This document shows, in pieces, positions 1 through 6,198 of a stretch of DNA of 6,829 nucleotides. The stretch is from Saprospiraceae bacterium (lineage in GTDB: Bacteria; Bacteroidota; Bacteroidia; Chitinophagales; Saprospiraceae). The notes below the pieces were generated by a model. The model was not told where the DNA came from. It saw only the letters and a list, made by a program, of their open reading frames with translations, and did no database searches. The position numbers and the translations under genes were made by a program. How positions within the stretch are numbered: position 1 is the stretch's first letter; the number at the start of each line of letters is the position of its first letter. The stretch covers positions 1 to 6,829 of the forward strand of contig SLKL01000365.1 in the NCBI GenBank assembly GCA_007134625.1. Direction: 5' to 3'.

Positions 1-143
1 CCAAAGGTGCGCAATAGAATAGAAAGACCGAACCACCAAAAGTTTTTATCATAGTCGCCCCCACTTAGCTGATAACCCCAATTATCCTTATCTTTGCCAC
101 CGCTTAATAAAAACGCAATGTCAGGAAAAACAAAACAAGCCAT
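1..143 (-). CDS. Possible 5' end of a divergent gene, cut by the left edge
   Basis: This minus-strand frame opens after a TGA at about 150, has one ATG at 141-143, and stays open to the left edge, giving about 47 residues. I do not recognise the product. The translation holds two similar segments, LSGGKDKDNWGYQ and LSGGDYDKNFWWFG, followed by GLSILLRTFG. The two LSGG copies use different synonymous codons (TTA AGC GGT GGC and CTA AGT GGG GGC), which is mildly suggestive of real coding sequence. Against it, the frame is short, there is no clear signal peptide, and it would overlap the first codons and the promoter of the E1 gene on the other strand. The alternative is chance openness in an intergenic region. 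On the plus strand, frame 1 is also open from the edge to a TAG at 52-54 (about 17 residues) and could be the tail of an upstream gene. Confidence 0.25.
   Translation of the reverse strand, partial: MACFVFPDIAFLLSGGKDKDNWGYQLSGGDYDKNFWWFGLSILLRTF
65..96 (+). promoter_or_regulatory. Bacteroidota-type promoter for the E1/DUF5606 operon
   Basis: An exact match to the Bacteroidota -7 box TAnnTTTG (TATCTTTG) lies at 89-96. TTAG at 65-68, 20 bp upstream, is a partial match to the -33 box TTTG. Transcription would begin near 103, leaving a leader of about 15 nt before the ATG at 118. This makes the upstream TTG at 94 an unlikely start, because it sits inside the -7 box. The call rests on motif match and position only. 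Confidence 0.4.
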
Positions 144-2118
144 GAAGTATCAGCCGGAAGGCTTGACGAATGATGAATTAGTCAGGCTTTATGAGGGAAT
201 GTTGATGCCGAGGTTGATTGAAGAGCGTATGCTGCTTTTACTTCGACAGGGAAAAATCAGCAAATGGTTTAGTGGCATCGGTCAGGAAGCGATTTCGGTG
301 GGATGCACTATGGCACTTCAGGAAGACGAATATATTTTCTCCATGCACAGAAACCTCGGGGTTTTTACCTCCCGAAATGTTCCGCTGAGCAAACTGGTCG
401 CACAATGGCAGGGAAAATCAACCGGTTTTACCAAGGGACGGGATCGCTCTTTTCATTTTGGAACCAACGAACACCATATCGTTGGAATGATCAGTCATTT
501 GGGACCACAGTTGTCTCTTGCCGGAGGTGTAGGCTTGGCTCATAAGTTGCTGGAGGAAAAGAAAGTAGCTTTGGCTTTTACCGGTGAAGGGGGAACAAGT
601 CAGGGGGAATTTCACGAAGCATTGAATGTCGCATCAGTCTGGAATCTGCCCGTCATTTTTATCATCGAAAACAATGGCTACGGTCTTTCTACTCCAATAA
701 ACGAACAGTACAAATGCGAAAAACTCTCCGATCGAGCCAAAGGCTATGGAATGGAGGGCTACACCATAGACGGGAATAACATACTGGAGGTGTATCAAAC
801 CATCAGGGAGTTAGCCGAAAGTCTGAGAGAAAATCCCAGACCCGTTCTCATCGAATGCATGACATTCAGAATGCGCGGGCATGAAGAGGCATCGGGAACT
901 AAGTACGTTCCACAGGAACTTTTCGATTTGTGGAGCGAAAAAGATCCCATCTTGAATTTTGAAAAATACCTGATTAAGGAGGGAATAATTTCTGAGGAAG
1001 AACTGCCCGATAAAAAAGAGGATCTCAAGAATTTCATCAAAAAGGAAGTTGCCACGGCTTTTGATGAACCCGATCCCGAGGCGGATTTAGAATTGGAAAC
1101 AAGGGATGTTTACCGGACTTTTGATTTTGCCAAAGTTGATGCCGATAAAAGCAACAGCAGGGAATTGCGCTTCATAGATGCCATATCAGAGGGATTGGAT
1201 GAAGCCATGAAAAAGCATGAAAATCTGGTCCTCATGGGTCAGGATATTGCAGACTACGGTGGAGTTTTTAAAATCACCAATGGTTTTACAGAAAAATACG
1301 GAGCTGACAGAGTGCGAAACACTCCCCTTTGCGAAAGTGCCATTTTAGGAATCGGAATGGGTTTGTCCATCAAGGGCTTTAAATCCATGATCGAAATGCA
1401 ATTTGCTGATTTCGTGAGTTGCGGTATGACGCAGATTGCCAATAATCTGGCTAAAGCTCACTACCGTTGGGATCAAAATGCAGATGTGGTAGTGCGTATG
1501 CCTACAGGTGCGGGAACGGGGGCAGGTCCATATCACTCTCAGAGTAACGAAGCCTGGTTTACCCATGTGGCAGGACTAAAAGTTTTTTATCCTTCAACAC
1601 CTGAAGATGCAAAAGGGCTGTTAATCACCGCTATTGAAGACCCCAATCCGGTAATGTATTTTGAGCACAAAGCGCTTTATAGAAAAATCAGCGGACAGGT
1701 ACCTTCGGGATACTACAATATAGAGCCGGGAGTGGCAAGACTTCACAGAGAAGGTGATGAAGTTTCCGTAATTACCTATGGATCGGGGGTTTATTGGGCT
1801 GAGGCAGCTATGAAAGAGCTTGATATTAAGGGAGATATAGTGGATTTGAGAACTCTGGTTCCGCTTGATTATGATGCCATAGAAAAAACGGTAAGGAAAA
1901 CCGGCAGAGCTATCCTACTCCATGAGGATACCTTATTTGGAGGGATTGGTGGTGAAATTTCAGCCTGGATCAGCGAAAACCTTTTTGAATTTTTAGATGC
2001 GCCCGTAATCCGGGTGGGCAGTTTAGATACACCCGTTCCATTTTCTTCCAATCTGGAACGTCAATTTTTACCTGAAGATCGTTTAAGAGACAGTCTTCTC
2101 AAACTAAAAAAATATTAA
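118..2118 (+). CDS. Fused E1 alpha/beta subunit of a branched-chain-type 2-oxoacid dehydrogenase
   Basis: This is the thiamine-diphosphate E1 component that decarboxylates a 2-oxoacid and transfers the acyl group to the lipoyl domain of E2. The likely substrates are branched-chain 2-oxoacids (2-oxoisovalerate type) in the cytoplasm. At 666 aa it is alpha and beta chains in one polypeptide, the usual arrangement for Bacteroidota. The E1alpha half (about 15-310) has KISKWFSGIGQEAISVG near 46-62, and the TPP/metal site running from GEG (156-158) to ENN (184-186). GEG instead of GDG is as in mitochondrial BCKDH alpha. The loop RGHEEASGTKY is at 253-263. After an acidic linker (about 310-345), the E1beta half has the cofactor-contacting Glu in LCESAILG (E406) and PYHSQSNEAW (His473). 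I chose the ATG at 118: the in-frame TTG at 94 lies inside a probable promoter, and an ATG at 142 is the alternative. E2 and E3 are not in the window, so substrate preference is inferred. Confidence 0.95.
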   Translation: MSGKTKQAMKYQPEGLTNDELVRLYEGMLMPRLIEERMLLLLRQGKISKWFSGIGQEAISVGCTMALQEDEYIFSMHRNLGVFTSRNVPLSKLVAQWQGKSTGFTKGRDRSFHFGTNEHHIVGMISHLGPQLSLAGGVGLAHKLLEEKKVALAFTGEGGTSQGEFHEALNVASVWNLPVIFIIENNGYGLSTPINEQYKCEKLSDRAKGYGMEGYTIDGNNILEVYQTIRELAESLRENPRPVLIECMTFRMRGHEEASGTKYVPQELFDLWSEKDPILNFEKYLIKEGIISEEELPDKKEDLKNFIKKEVATAFDEPDPEADLELETRDVYRTFDFAKVDADKSNSRELRFIDAISEGLDEAMKKHENLVLMGQDIADYGGVFKITNGFTEKYGADRVRNTPLCESAILGIGMGLSIKGFKSMIEMQFADFVSCGMTQIANNLAKAHYRWDQNADVVVRMPTGAGTGAGPYHSQSNEAWFTHVAGLKVFYPSTPEDAKGLLITAIEDPNPVMYFEHKALYRKISGQVPSGYYNIEPGVARLHREGDEVSVITYGSGVYWAEAAMKELDIKGDIVDLRTLVPLDYDAIEKTVRKTGRAILLHEDTLFGGIGGEISAWISENLFEFLDAPVIRVGSLDTPVPFSSNLERQFLPEDRLRDSLLKLKKY

Positions 2119-2120
2119 TC

Positions 2121-2549
2121 ATGTCAAAAGATATCAAATTAGACGAACTCATAGCAGTAACCGGCTTGCCCGGATTGCACAAAATGGTAGCGAATCGTAC
2201 AAATGGACTAATTGTCGAAAACCCTGCTGACGGCAAGAGAAAATTTTGCTCAGTCCGAAAGCACCAATTCACGCCTATGGGTGGAGTTTCCATTTTTACG
2301 ATAACGGATTCCACGCCCATGCCCAAGGTCTTTCACTCCCTATTTGTACTTGAAAACGAAGGTGGAGAAACCATTACGGACAAAATGAACCCCGACGAAC
2401 AAAAAGAAATCTTTCAGAAGGCGATTCCGGATTTTGACCCGGACAGAGTCACTTCAGGAGACATCAAAAAAGTAATCAAATGGTATTGCTTTTTAAGGGA
2501 TCAGGAAATTTTGGATCTGAGTAAGTTGGGAGAGGAGGAGGAAGAGTAG
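2121..2549 (+). CDS. DUF5606-like protein of unknown function
   Basis: This is a 142-aa cytoplasmic protein with no signal peptide or membrane segment. It resembles the Bacteroidota DUF5606 family. The N-terminal part (about 7-60) has the pattern LDELIAVTGLPGLHKMV, then NGLIVENPADGKR, then a short beta-rich stretch ending GGVSIFT. The C-terminal part has DFDPDRVTSGDIKKVIKWY (about 104-122) followed by a short helix and an acidic tail of five Glu. The compact fold with GLPGL and the DIKK-x-x-KWY segment are the features I used for recognition. No biochemical role is known to me. The ATG follows the E1 stop by 2 bp, so the two genes are almost certainly cotranscribed and perhaps translationally coupled. 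The spacing leaves no room for a separate promoter. Confidence 0.85.
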   Translation: MSKDIKLDELIAVTGLPGLHKMVANRTNGLIVENPADGKRKFCSVRKHQFTPMGGVSIFTITDSTPMPKVFHSLFVLENEGGETITDKMNPDEQKEIFQKAIPDFDPDRVTSGDIKKVIKWYCFLRDQEILDLSKLGEEEEE

Positions 2550-2702
2550 ATTATAAATAGTGTTTGGATTTTTAACCGCGGTAAATCAGGGTTTAGCAAT
2601 TTAGCTCATTCATTTGAATCTATAGTACCAATGTAATTAATGGTTAAATTGACAAATTTCACTTAGATACCTTTGATTTAAATCTTACCTATTCCAACTA
2701 TG

Positions 2703-2736
2703 AAAAAAACGACAAAGGACTTAAGTCCTTTGTCGT
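2703..2736 (-). terminator. Perfect 28-bp palindrome with T-run: terminator of the 2925-4538 gene
   Basis: Positions 2709-2736 form a perfect palindrome: a 12-bp stem running ACGACAAAGGAC to GTCCTTTGTCGT around TTAA. On the minus strand the stem is followed directly by a run of seven T counting its last base (A2703-2709 on the plus strand), as in an intrinsic terminator. On the plus strand the stem is followed by AAATTGTAAAT, so it would work poorly in that direction. It lies 188 bp past the stop of the minus-strand gene. Removing the MITE and one target copy would bring it to about 74 bp, a more usual distance. Confidence 0.65.
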
Positions 2737-2809
2737 AAATTGTAAATAAAATCTTCATCTTAAATAAATCGAATCAAAATTGAATTACATATAAACAATA
2801 TCAATTTAT

Positions 2810-2917
2810 GAGTCTGCTCCGAAAACCTTTTCGTCATGAAAATGAGCGAAAAATTCATCCCCAACTCGTTGGGGATTGCAGCAATTTGAAATAGAAAGGG
2901 GTTTTCGGAGCGGACTC
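2810..2917. mobile_element. MITE-like element, 108 bp, with terminal inverted repeats and 6-bp target duplication
   Basis: The ends are GAGTCTGCTCCGAAAACC (2810-2827) and its inverse at 2900-2917, 18 bp with one mismatch. Perfect copies of ATTTAT flank them at 2804-2809 and 2918-2923, which looks like a target-site duplication. The interior has no coding capacity but contains a hairpin, ATCCCCAA-CTCG-TTGGGGAT, at 2857-2876. The arm differences (T2815/G2912, T2828/G2899, T2829/G2898) are all transitions that give G-U pairs in a plus-strand transcript, extending the stem to 22 bp. The element ends 7 bp before the stop codon of the converging gene. I infer a non-autonomous element mobilised by an IS elsewhere in the genome. 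I cannot name the IS family from the ends alone. Confidence 0.7.
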
Positions 2918-2924
2918 ATTTATA

Positions 2925-4538
2925 CTAATCCACCTTTATCACTTGATTTGCCCATAACTTTCCTTCAGAGCGAATGCTAATCACATAGACACCTGACGGC
3001 AAATTAGATGCATCCCAACTAAGTTCAATCTGATCTTTAAGTGATCCATCTGCCACCAATTTTCCTTGTAAGTCAAATAAAGCAAAGCTCCCACTAATTG
3101 GCTTACCAAAATCAATATTCAATACCTCATTAAATGGATTGGGGAAAACCTTTATAGTAAGGCGTTGATCATTCCTTTCGACAGTGGAAGTAGTCAATCC
3201 CAAATCCTCAGCACCTATCCGCATGACCATATTGTGAAAATTTACACTTAAATTTTGAGCTCCTCTTGTCTGAGCAGTATAAAAAAACAATACATCCTTA
3301 TTTCCCAATACCTCAATATTAAAACTGAGTCGAATTTCCCTTTCATCCTCAATCTCAAATGTTCTCAGCAAGCTTGAAGCTCCGCTTTCTTCAAGTAACC
3401 AAACATTTATTAATTTTTCAGGACTTTCAGGATTTAAAATATGAAAGAATAAAAAATCATTGGTATTAGGGATTCTCGCCGGAGTAATCAAGCTTGGACT
3501 TAAAGGTTGTCCAAAATCTATATCAGACATATGTATACCGGACTGGTCAAAAACTGAAAAATGAACATAGGGCAGAATTCCATAAAAATCCAGATATGCA
3601 GAATCCTGACTTCGCACTAGAATGAGGTCATCATAAGTACCCCATATATGTGCTAACCATTTCCCCGGTAAATCTCCGGTGATATCAATAGCTTCCTCAT
3701 GAAATAATTGGGGACTAAAAACATCAAGAAGAGTATTAAAATCATCCGCATTCAACTCCCTTAGATCATCAACATCAAATAGGTTTGGTCCGGTAAACCT
3801 AAGATTTGTAAAACCATTGGGAATAGAATAAAATGAGGACGAAACAGAGCCTTCATTAACTAAAGGTAATATTATGCTATCGATGGAAAGCAAATCAGCC
3901 TCTTTGGAAAAACGCTTAAATTCATATAGAGATTTTAACTCCCCTTCATCTTCAATAGAACCGGGTATATAATAAATGAAGTCATTTTCATATTTTAAAA
4001 CCCTGCTGGCACCAAAAATAAACATGGTTTCCTCCTCTTGAAATTGATCGTTGTAAAAAATTTCCAATTTCTCCCCTGTTTCCTTATCAATAACTCTTCT
4101 CAAAAAATGACCTAAAGACCATCCAAGCACGGGATTAAATGCTCCAGCAATTCTATAAGTAACCAATTCAAGGGTTCCATCCTCCATCAGTCCAAAATAA
4201 GCGGGTAATTCATGAAACCCTGTTTGACGTTCATCGAATTTTACACCCCATAATGGACTACCTGTATTAAGATCCACCTTTTCAATAAAAGTCCCACTGT
4301 TCCTATTTGCCCTGTCTCTGAACACAAAGTATGCCACACTGTCTCCAACAGGATACACTTTGAAATCTGCAAGAAATTGGGTGCCTTCACTCAATTCTGA
4401 GCCTATTCTACTACTATCAACAAATAGATGCGACCATTTTGGAGAAATTCCATCAATCTCTATAGGTCGAAAAGCTTCCTGCGCTGAAATTGGAAGAAAA
4501 ATAAAAATGCTTAAAATAAAAATGGTTAAGTTTTTCAT
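2925..4538 (-). CDS. Exported protein with C-terminal T9SS type A sorting domain
   Basis: This 537-aa protein starts with a clear signal peptide (MKNLTIFILSIFIFLPISAQ, cleavage expected after Q20). It ends with a domain of about 80 residues typical of T9SS type A cargo: VFPNPFNEVLNIDF from about 464, FALFDLQGKLV, then LPSGVYVISI near 513 and a final VIKVD. It should therefore be secreted or held at the cell surface. The body has no domain I can name. Segments such as KVDLNTGSPLWGVKF and VIDKETGEKLEIF, with alternating hydrophobic strands, suggest a beta-propeller or PQQ-like fold, but this is only an impression. No catalytic motif stands out. The ATG at 4536-4538 directly begins the signal peptide. 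No Shine-Dalgarno is visible, which is usual for the phylum. The function is unknown. It appears to be a single-gene transcription unit. Confidence 0.85.
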   Translation of the reverse strand: MKNLTIFILSIFIFLPISAQEAFRPIEIDGISPKWSHLFVDSSRIGSELSEGTQFLADFKVYPVGDSVAYFVFRDRANRNSGTFIEKVDLNTGSPLWGVKFDERQTGFHELPAYFGLMEDGTLELVTYRIAGAFNPVLGWSLGHFLRRVIDKETGEKLEIFYNDQFQEEETMFIFGASRVLKYENDFIYYIPGSIEDEGELKSLYEFKRFSKEADLLSIDSIILPLVNEGSVSSSFYSIPNGFTNLRFTGPNLFDVDDLRELNADDFNTLLDVFSPQLFHEEAIDITGDLPGKWLAHIWGTYDDLILVRSQDSAYLDFYGILPYVHFSVFDQSGIHMSDIDFGQPLSPSLITPARIPNTNDFLFFHILNPESPEKLINVWLLEESGASSLLRTFEIEDEREIRLSFNIEVLGNKDVLFFYTAQTRGAQNLSVNFHNMVMRIGAEDLGLTTSTVERNDQRLTIKVFPNPFNEVLNIDFGKPISGSFALFDLQGKLVADGSLKDQIELSWDASNLPSGVYVISIRSEGKLWANQVIKVD

Positions 4539-4596
4539 AAGTAATGAGTTTTAAATAAATGTGTGAGTTAGTATCTATTTAAATATGAATATCAAA

Positions 4597-4604
4597 CAAA
4601 TATA
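4597..4604 (-). promoter_or_regulatory. Possible -7 box for the T9SS-cargo gene
   Basis: The minus strand reads TATATTTG, a match to TAnnTTTG, placed 58 bp upstream of the start codon at 4538. No good TTTG -33 partner is visible at the right distance, and the region is very AT-rich, so the match could be chance. Confidence 0.3.
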
Positions 4605-4663
4605 CTGCAAATCAACTAAATATAGATAGAGTCCGAGAAGTTATTTATTTCATATTTTTATGG

Positions 4664-4679
4664 TATATATATATATATA
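4664..4679. repeat. (TA)8 microsatellite
   Basis: Sixteen bases of alternating TA lie in the upstream region of the T9SS-cargo gene, about 60 bp beyond its possible -7 box. Such runs can change length by slippage. Whether this one affects transcription is not visible here. Confidence 0.85.
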
Positions 4680-4735
4680 GAAAACCAGCATGTTATGCGA
4701 AATATGTCAATAACTAACTTTCTTAAATGGGTAGC

Positions 4736-4951
4736 TTAAGCAAAATTAAAGGGGGAAGGAGTAAAGTTGATATCCATTCTATTTGTCGGAAAATAAACCA
4801 ATGCAAGGTAAATTGGCTGGTCGTCCTGATCAACCACTTTGCCTTGGATTGTATGGTTTTGTGCCGGTAAATTCTGAATCAAAAAGCCACAAATTAGAAA
4901 AATCAATACTTTTACTACCATATAAATTGATCGAATTAGGCTATTAAACAA
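4736..4951 (-). pseudogene. Remnant of a secreted protein: signal peptide plus start of a carboxypeptidase-like regulatory domain
   Basis: The frame encodes 71 residues. From the second Met (ATG at 4919-4921) it has a good signal peptide, MVVKVLIFLICGFLIQNLPAQ, and then HTIQGKVVDQDDQPIYLALVYFP. The latter is the opening strand pair of the CarboxypepD_reg-like beta-sandwich seen at the N-termini of many Bacteroidota surface proteins. A complete domain needs about 80-90 residues after the signal, and here the frame stops after about 40 with NFTPSPFNFA. I found no continuation in any frame beyond the stop that looks like the rest of the domain, so it is most likely the decayed 5' end of a larger gene. 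Its N-terminal layout resembles paralog A upstream (signal peptide, GQ or AQ, then GKV-D). A genuine short secreted protein is possible but less likely. Confidence 0.5.
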
Positions 4952-5030
4952 TATCGTAAAACTTAGATAACAATTGGTTTGAACTAAATAGATAATGTTT
5001 AAGGATTCCTGATTTTAAAGGTAAGATAGG

Positions 5031-5067
5031 TGATCTAATAACCGCATGATTGGATTACCTTAGATCA
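5031..5067. repeat. Small inverted repeat TGATCTAA / TTAGATCA
   Basis: Perfect 8-bp arms at 5031-5038 and 5060-5067 are separated by 21 bp. It sits just left of the larger inverted repeat and may belong to the same repeat element. The function is unknown. An arm length of 8 in AT-rich DNA can arise by chance. Confidence 0.4.
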
Positions 5068-5070
5068 TAA

Positions 5071-5197
5071 ATTGAACACCGAACACCGATTAACGATTTC
5101 AGAAGTGTTATTAGTGTAGAACCCTACTTTTAAATCACCTCTATATTGAACAATATGAACTTCTAAAATCGAATATCGGTGTTCCTTGTTCTTCAAT
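5071..5197. repeat. Large imperfect inverted repeat, intergenic hairpin element
   Basis: The left arm 5071-5106 begins ATTGAACACCGAACACCGAT. The right arm 5159-5197, read on the other strand, begins ATTGAAGAACAAGGAACACC. Aligned with a 3-base gap, they share the blocks ATTGAA, AACACCGAT, CGATTT and AGAAGT. The 52-base loop contains a second perfect hairpin, ATATTG-AA-CAATAT, at 5143-5156. Length and sequence style (CGATATTC, GGTGTTC, CCTTGTTC) resemble palindromic intergenic repeats I recall from Bacteroidota genomes, but that link is memory, not a search. It has no coding content and no clear flanking duplication. Confidence 0.65.
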
Positions 5198-5311
5198 CAA
5201 AAAATCTAAATAAATGCATTATTTAAGAATTAGGAAAAATAATATTTTATCACTAAGGTGATTTTTAGTTATTCGCCTAATAAAATAAGTTTAAACAGTC
5301 CACTCACAAAA

Positions 5312-6184
5312 CTAATCATTGTGGTCAAAAATTGCTTCAACCTGAATTAAAGGAATACTGGACCATGGCAGGCTTTTCCACTCACTTTTATTAGTTTTAT
5401 AATAGAATAGAGCCTCAGACCTGTCTCTGGGTCTCAATCAGGTAAATCCTAAATCGAATGGGTTTGAGTATATTTCAGATTTCATTTCACTTTTATCATA
5501 CCTTCTCTGAATAAATTCAATAGCGACTAAAAAGTCTGTCCCTAATAAAGGAATATAAAACTCATTTAGGTCAATGTCATACCATCCCACATCCTTAGGA
5601 CTCAAAACAACCAAAGACCTTAATAAATCCTCTTCCGGTTCACCTTTGTGGTTGAGTTCAAAAATCCGCAGTCTCAGTAGTTGATAATCAGAAAGTAGTC
5701 CGACTTCAGAAAAATATACAGACACAGAGCTTATTACTCCTGAGCTTTGATTCTCAAACCTTGTACCTATTTTCAAAGTCCCGCTTACTGTTGGACCAAG
5801 AGAAAAAAAATTAAACGTCCTAAGCCTCCTTTTTTTATAACTAAACAATTCCGCCTCCCCATGCTGATCAGTTATAAAAATTTCCGGAAGAACATAAGCT
5901 TTGGGAATCAAACCAACCTCCCAAAAATCGGCATTATTTAAATTGCTTATTTGGATAGTGGTATCCTTGTATCCCAATGCACTTAAGAAAAATAAACCTT
6001 CAATCTCAGAAATTAATATCATACCCTCTCCATCTGAAAAGGAAACAAATTCACCCTCCTCATTGGTCACAATCACCCCATATATTGGGTCTCCTGTTTT
6101 TTGATCAAAAACTTTTCCGCAAACCTGACCTACTGCATTGAAGGTTATGGTGAGCAAAAGTAATATGGGAAAGAGAAGTTTCAT
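5312..6184 (-). pseudogene. Paralog A: exported carboxypeptidase-like regulatory domain protein, interrupted by an in-frame TGA
   Basis: The intact part has 248 codons. It begins with a signal peptide (MKLLFPILLLLTITFNAVGQ), then a CarboxypepD_reg-like domain (about 21-92: VCGKVFDQKTGDPIYGVIV, LSALGYKD), then a C-terminal beta-rich domain (about 135-225) with LRLRIFELNHKGEP and DIDLNEFYIPLLGTDFLVAIE. A TGA at 5438-5440 ends the frame after NPFDLGFT. The same frame then stays open for 41 codons to a TAG at 5312-5314, reading SEALFYYKTNKSEWKS and SSIPLIQVEAIF. This matches the end of the upstream neighbour B (EWGRSTIP, VPYIRVYL), so the TGA looks like a nonsense mutation (for example TGG or CGA to TGA) or a sequencing error. 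It lies 14 bp downstream of B on the same strand, so the two are probably cotranscribed. The protein is exported, but its role is unknown. A shortened product may still be made. Confidence 0.75.
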
Positions 6185-6198
6185 TTACAATTATGTAA

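Larger units (their letters stand above)
2550..2924. other. Convergent intergenic region
   Basis: This is the 375-bp space between the plus-strand operon and the minus-strand secreted-protein gene. The first 150 bp are AT-rich with no reading frame I believe in and no convincing rho-independent terminator for the plus operon. The only structure there is a short palindrome, ACCGCGGT, at about 2575-2582. The rest holds a terminator-like palindrome and a MITE-like element, listed separately. Confidence 0.7.
4952..5311. other. Gene-free stretch rich in inverted repeats
   Basis: These 360 bp lie between the remnant gene and the end of paralog A. I see no believable reading frame. The stretch contains an 8-bp inverted repeat (5031-5067) and a large imperfect inverted repeat (5071-5197). 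Past these, a small hairpin (ATCAC-TAAG-GTGAT, about 5249-5262), AATGCATT at 5213-5220 and GTTTAAAC at 5289-5296 are short palindromes of doubtful meaning. No strong terminator with a minus-strand T-run is visible after paralog A. Confidence 0.6.

Noticed and set aside
94..117. TTG at 94 as the E1 start, adding eight residues
   Set aside because: The codon sits inside a probable -7 promoter box, and an ATG follows at 118 with a normal A-rich leader.
2575..2582. ACCGCGGT as terminator of the plus-strand operon
   Set aside because: The stem is only 4 bp with no loop and no following T-run, too weak for termination.
2668..2675. TACCTTTG, a match to the -7 box in the convergent intergenic region
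   Set aside because: The nearest -33 candidate (TTG at 2649-2651) is only 16 bp away and no plus-strand gene follows, so chance is more likely.
2700..2738. 12-codon frame beginning ATG AAA AAA within the palindrome
   Set aside because: It consists almost wholly of the palindrome, so it is better explained as a hairpin than as a peptide.
5031..5197. CRISPR-like array
   Set aside because: The repeats are inverted rather than direct and evenly spaced, and no cas gene is present.
5438..5440. TGA in paralog A as programmed recoding or selenocysteine
   Set aside because: No selenocysteine insertion structure or recoding signal was recognised, and paralog B has an ordinary Ala at this place. A nonsense mutation is simpler.
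5747..6104. Two overlapping plus-strand frames of about 65 residues
   Set aside because: They lie opposite the well-supported coding frame of paralog A and have no recognisable features.
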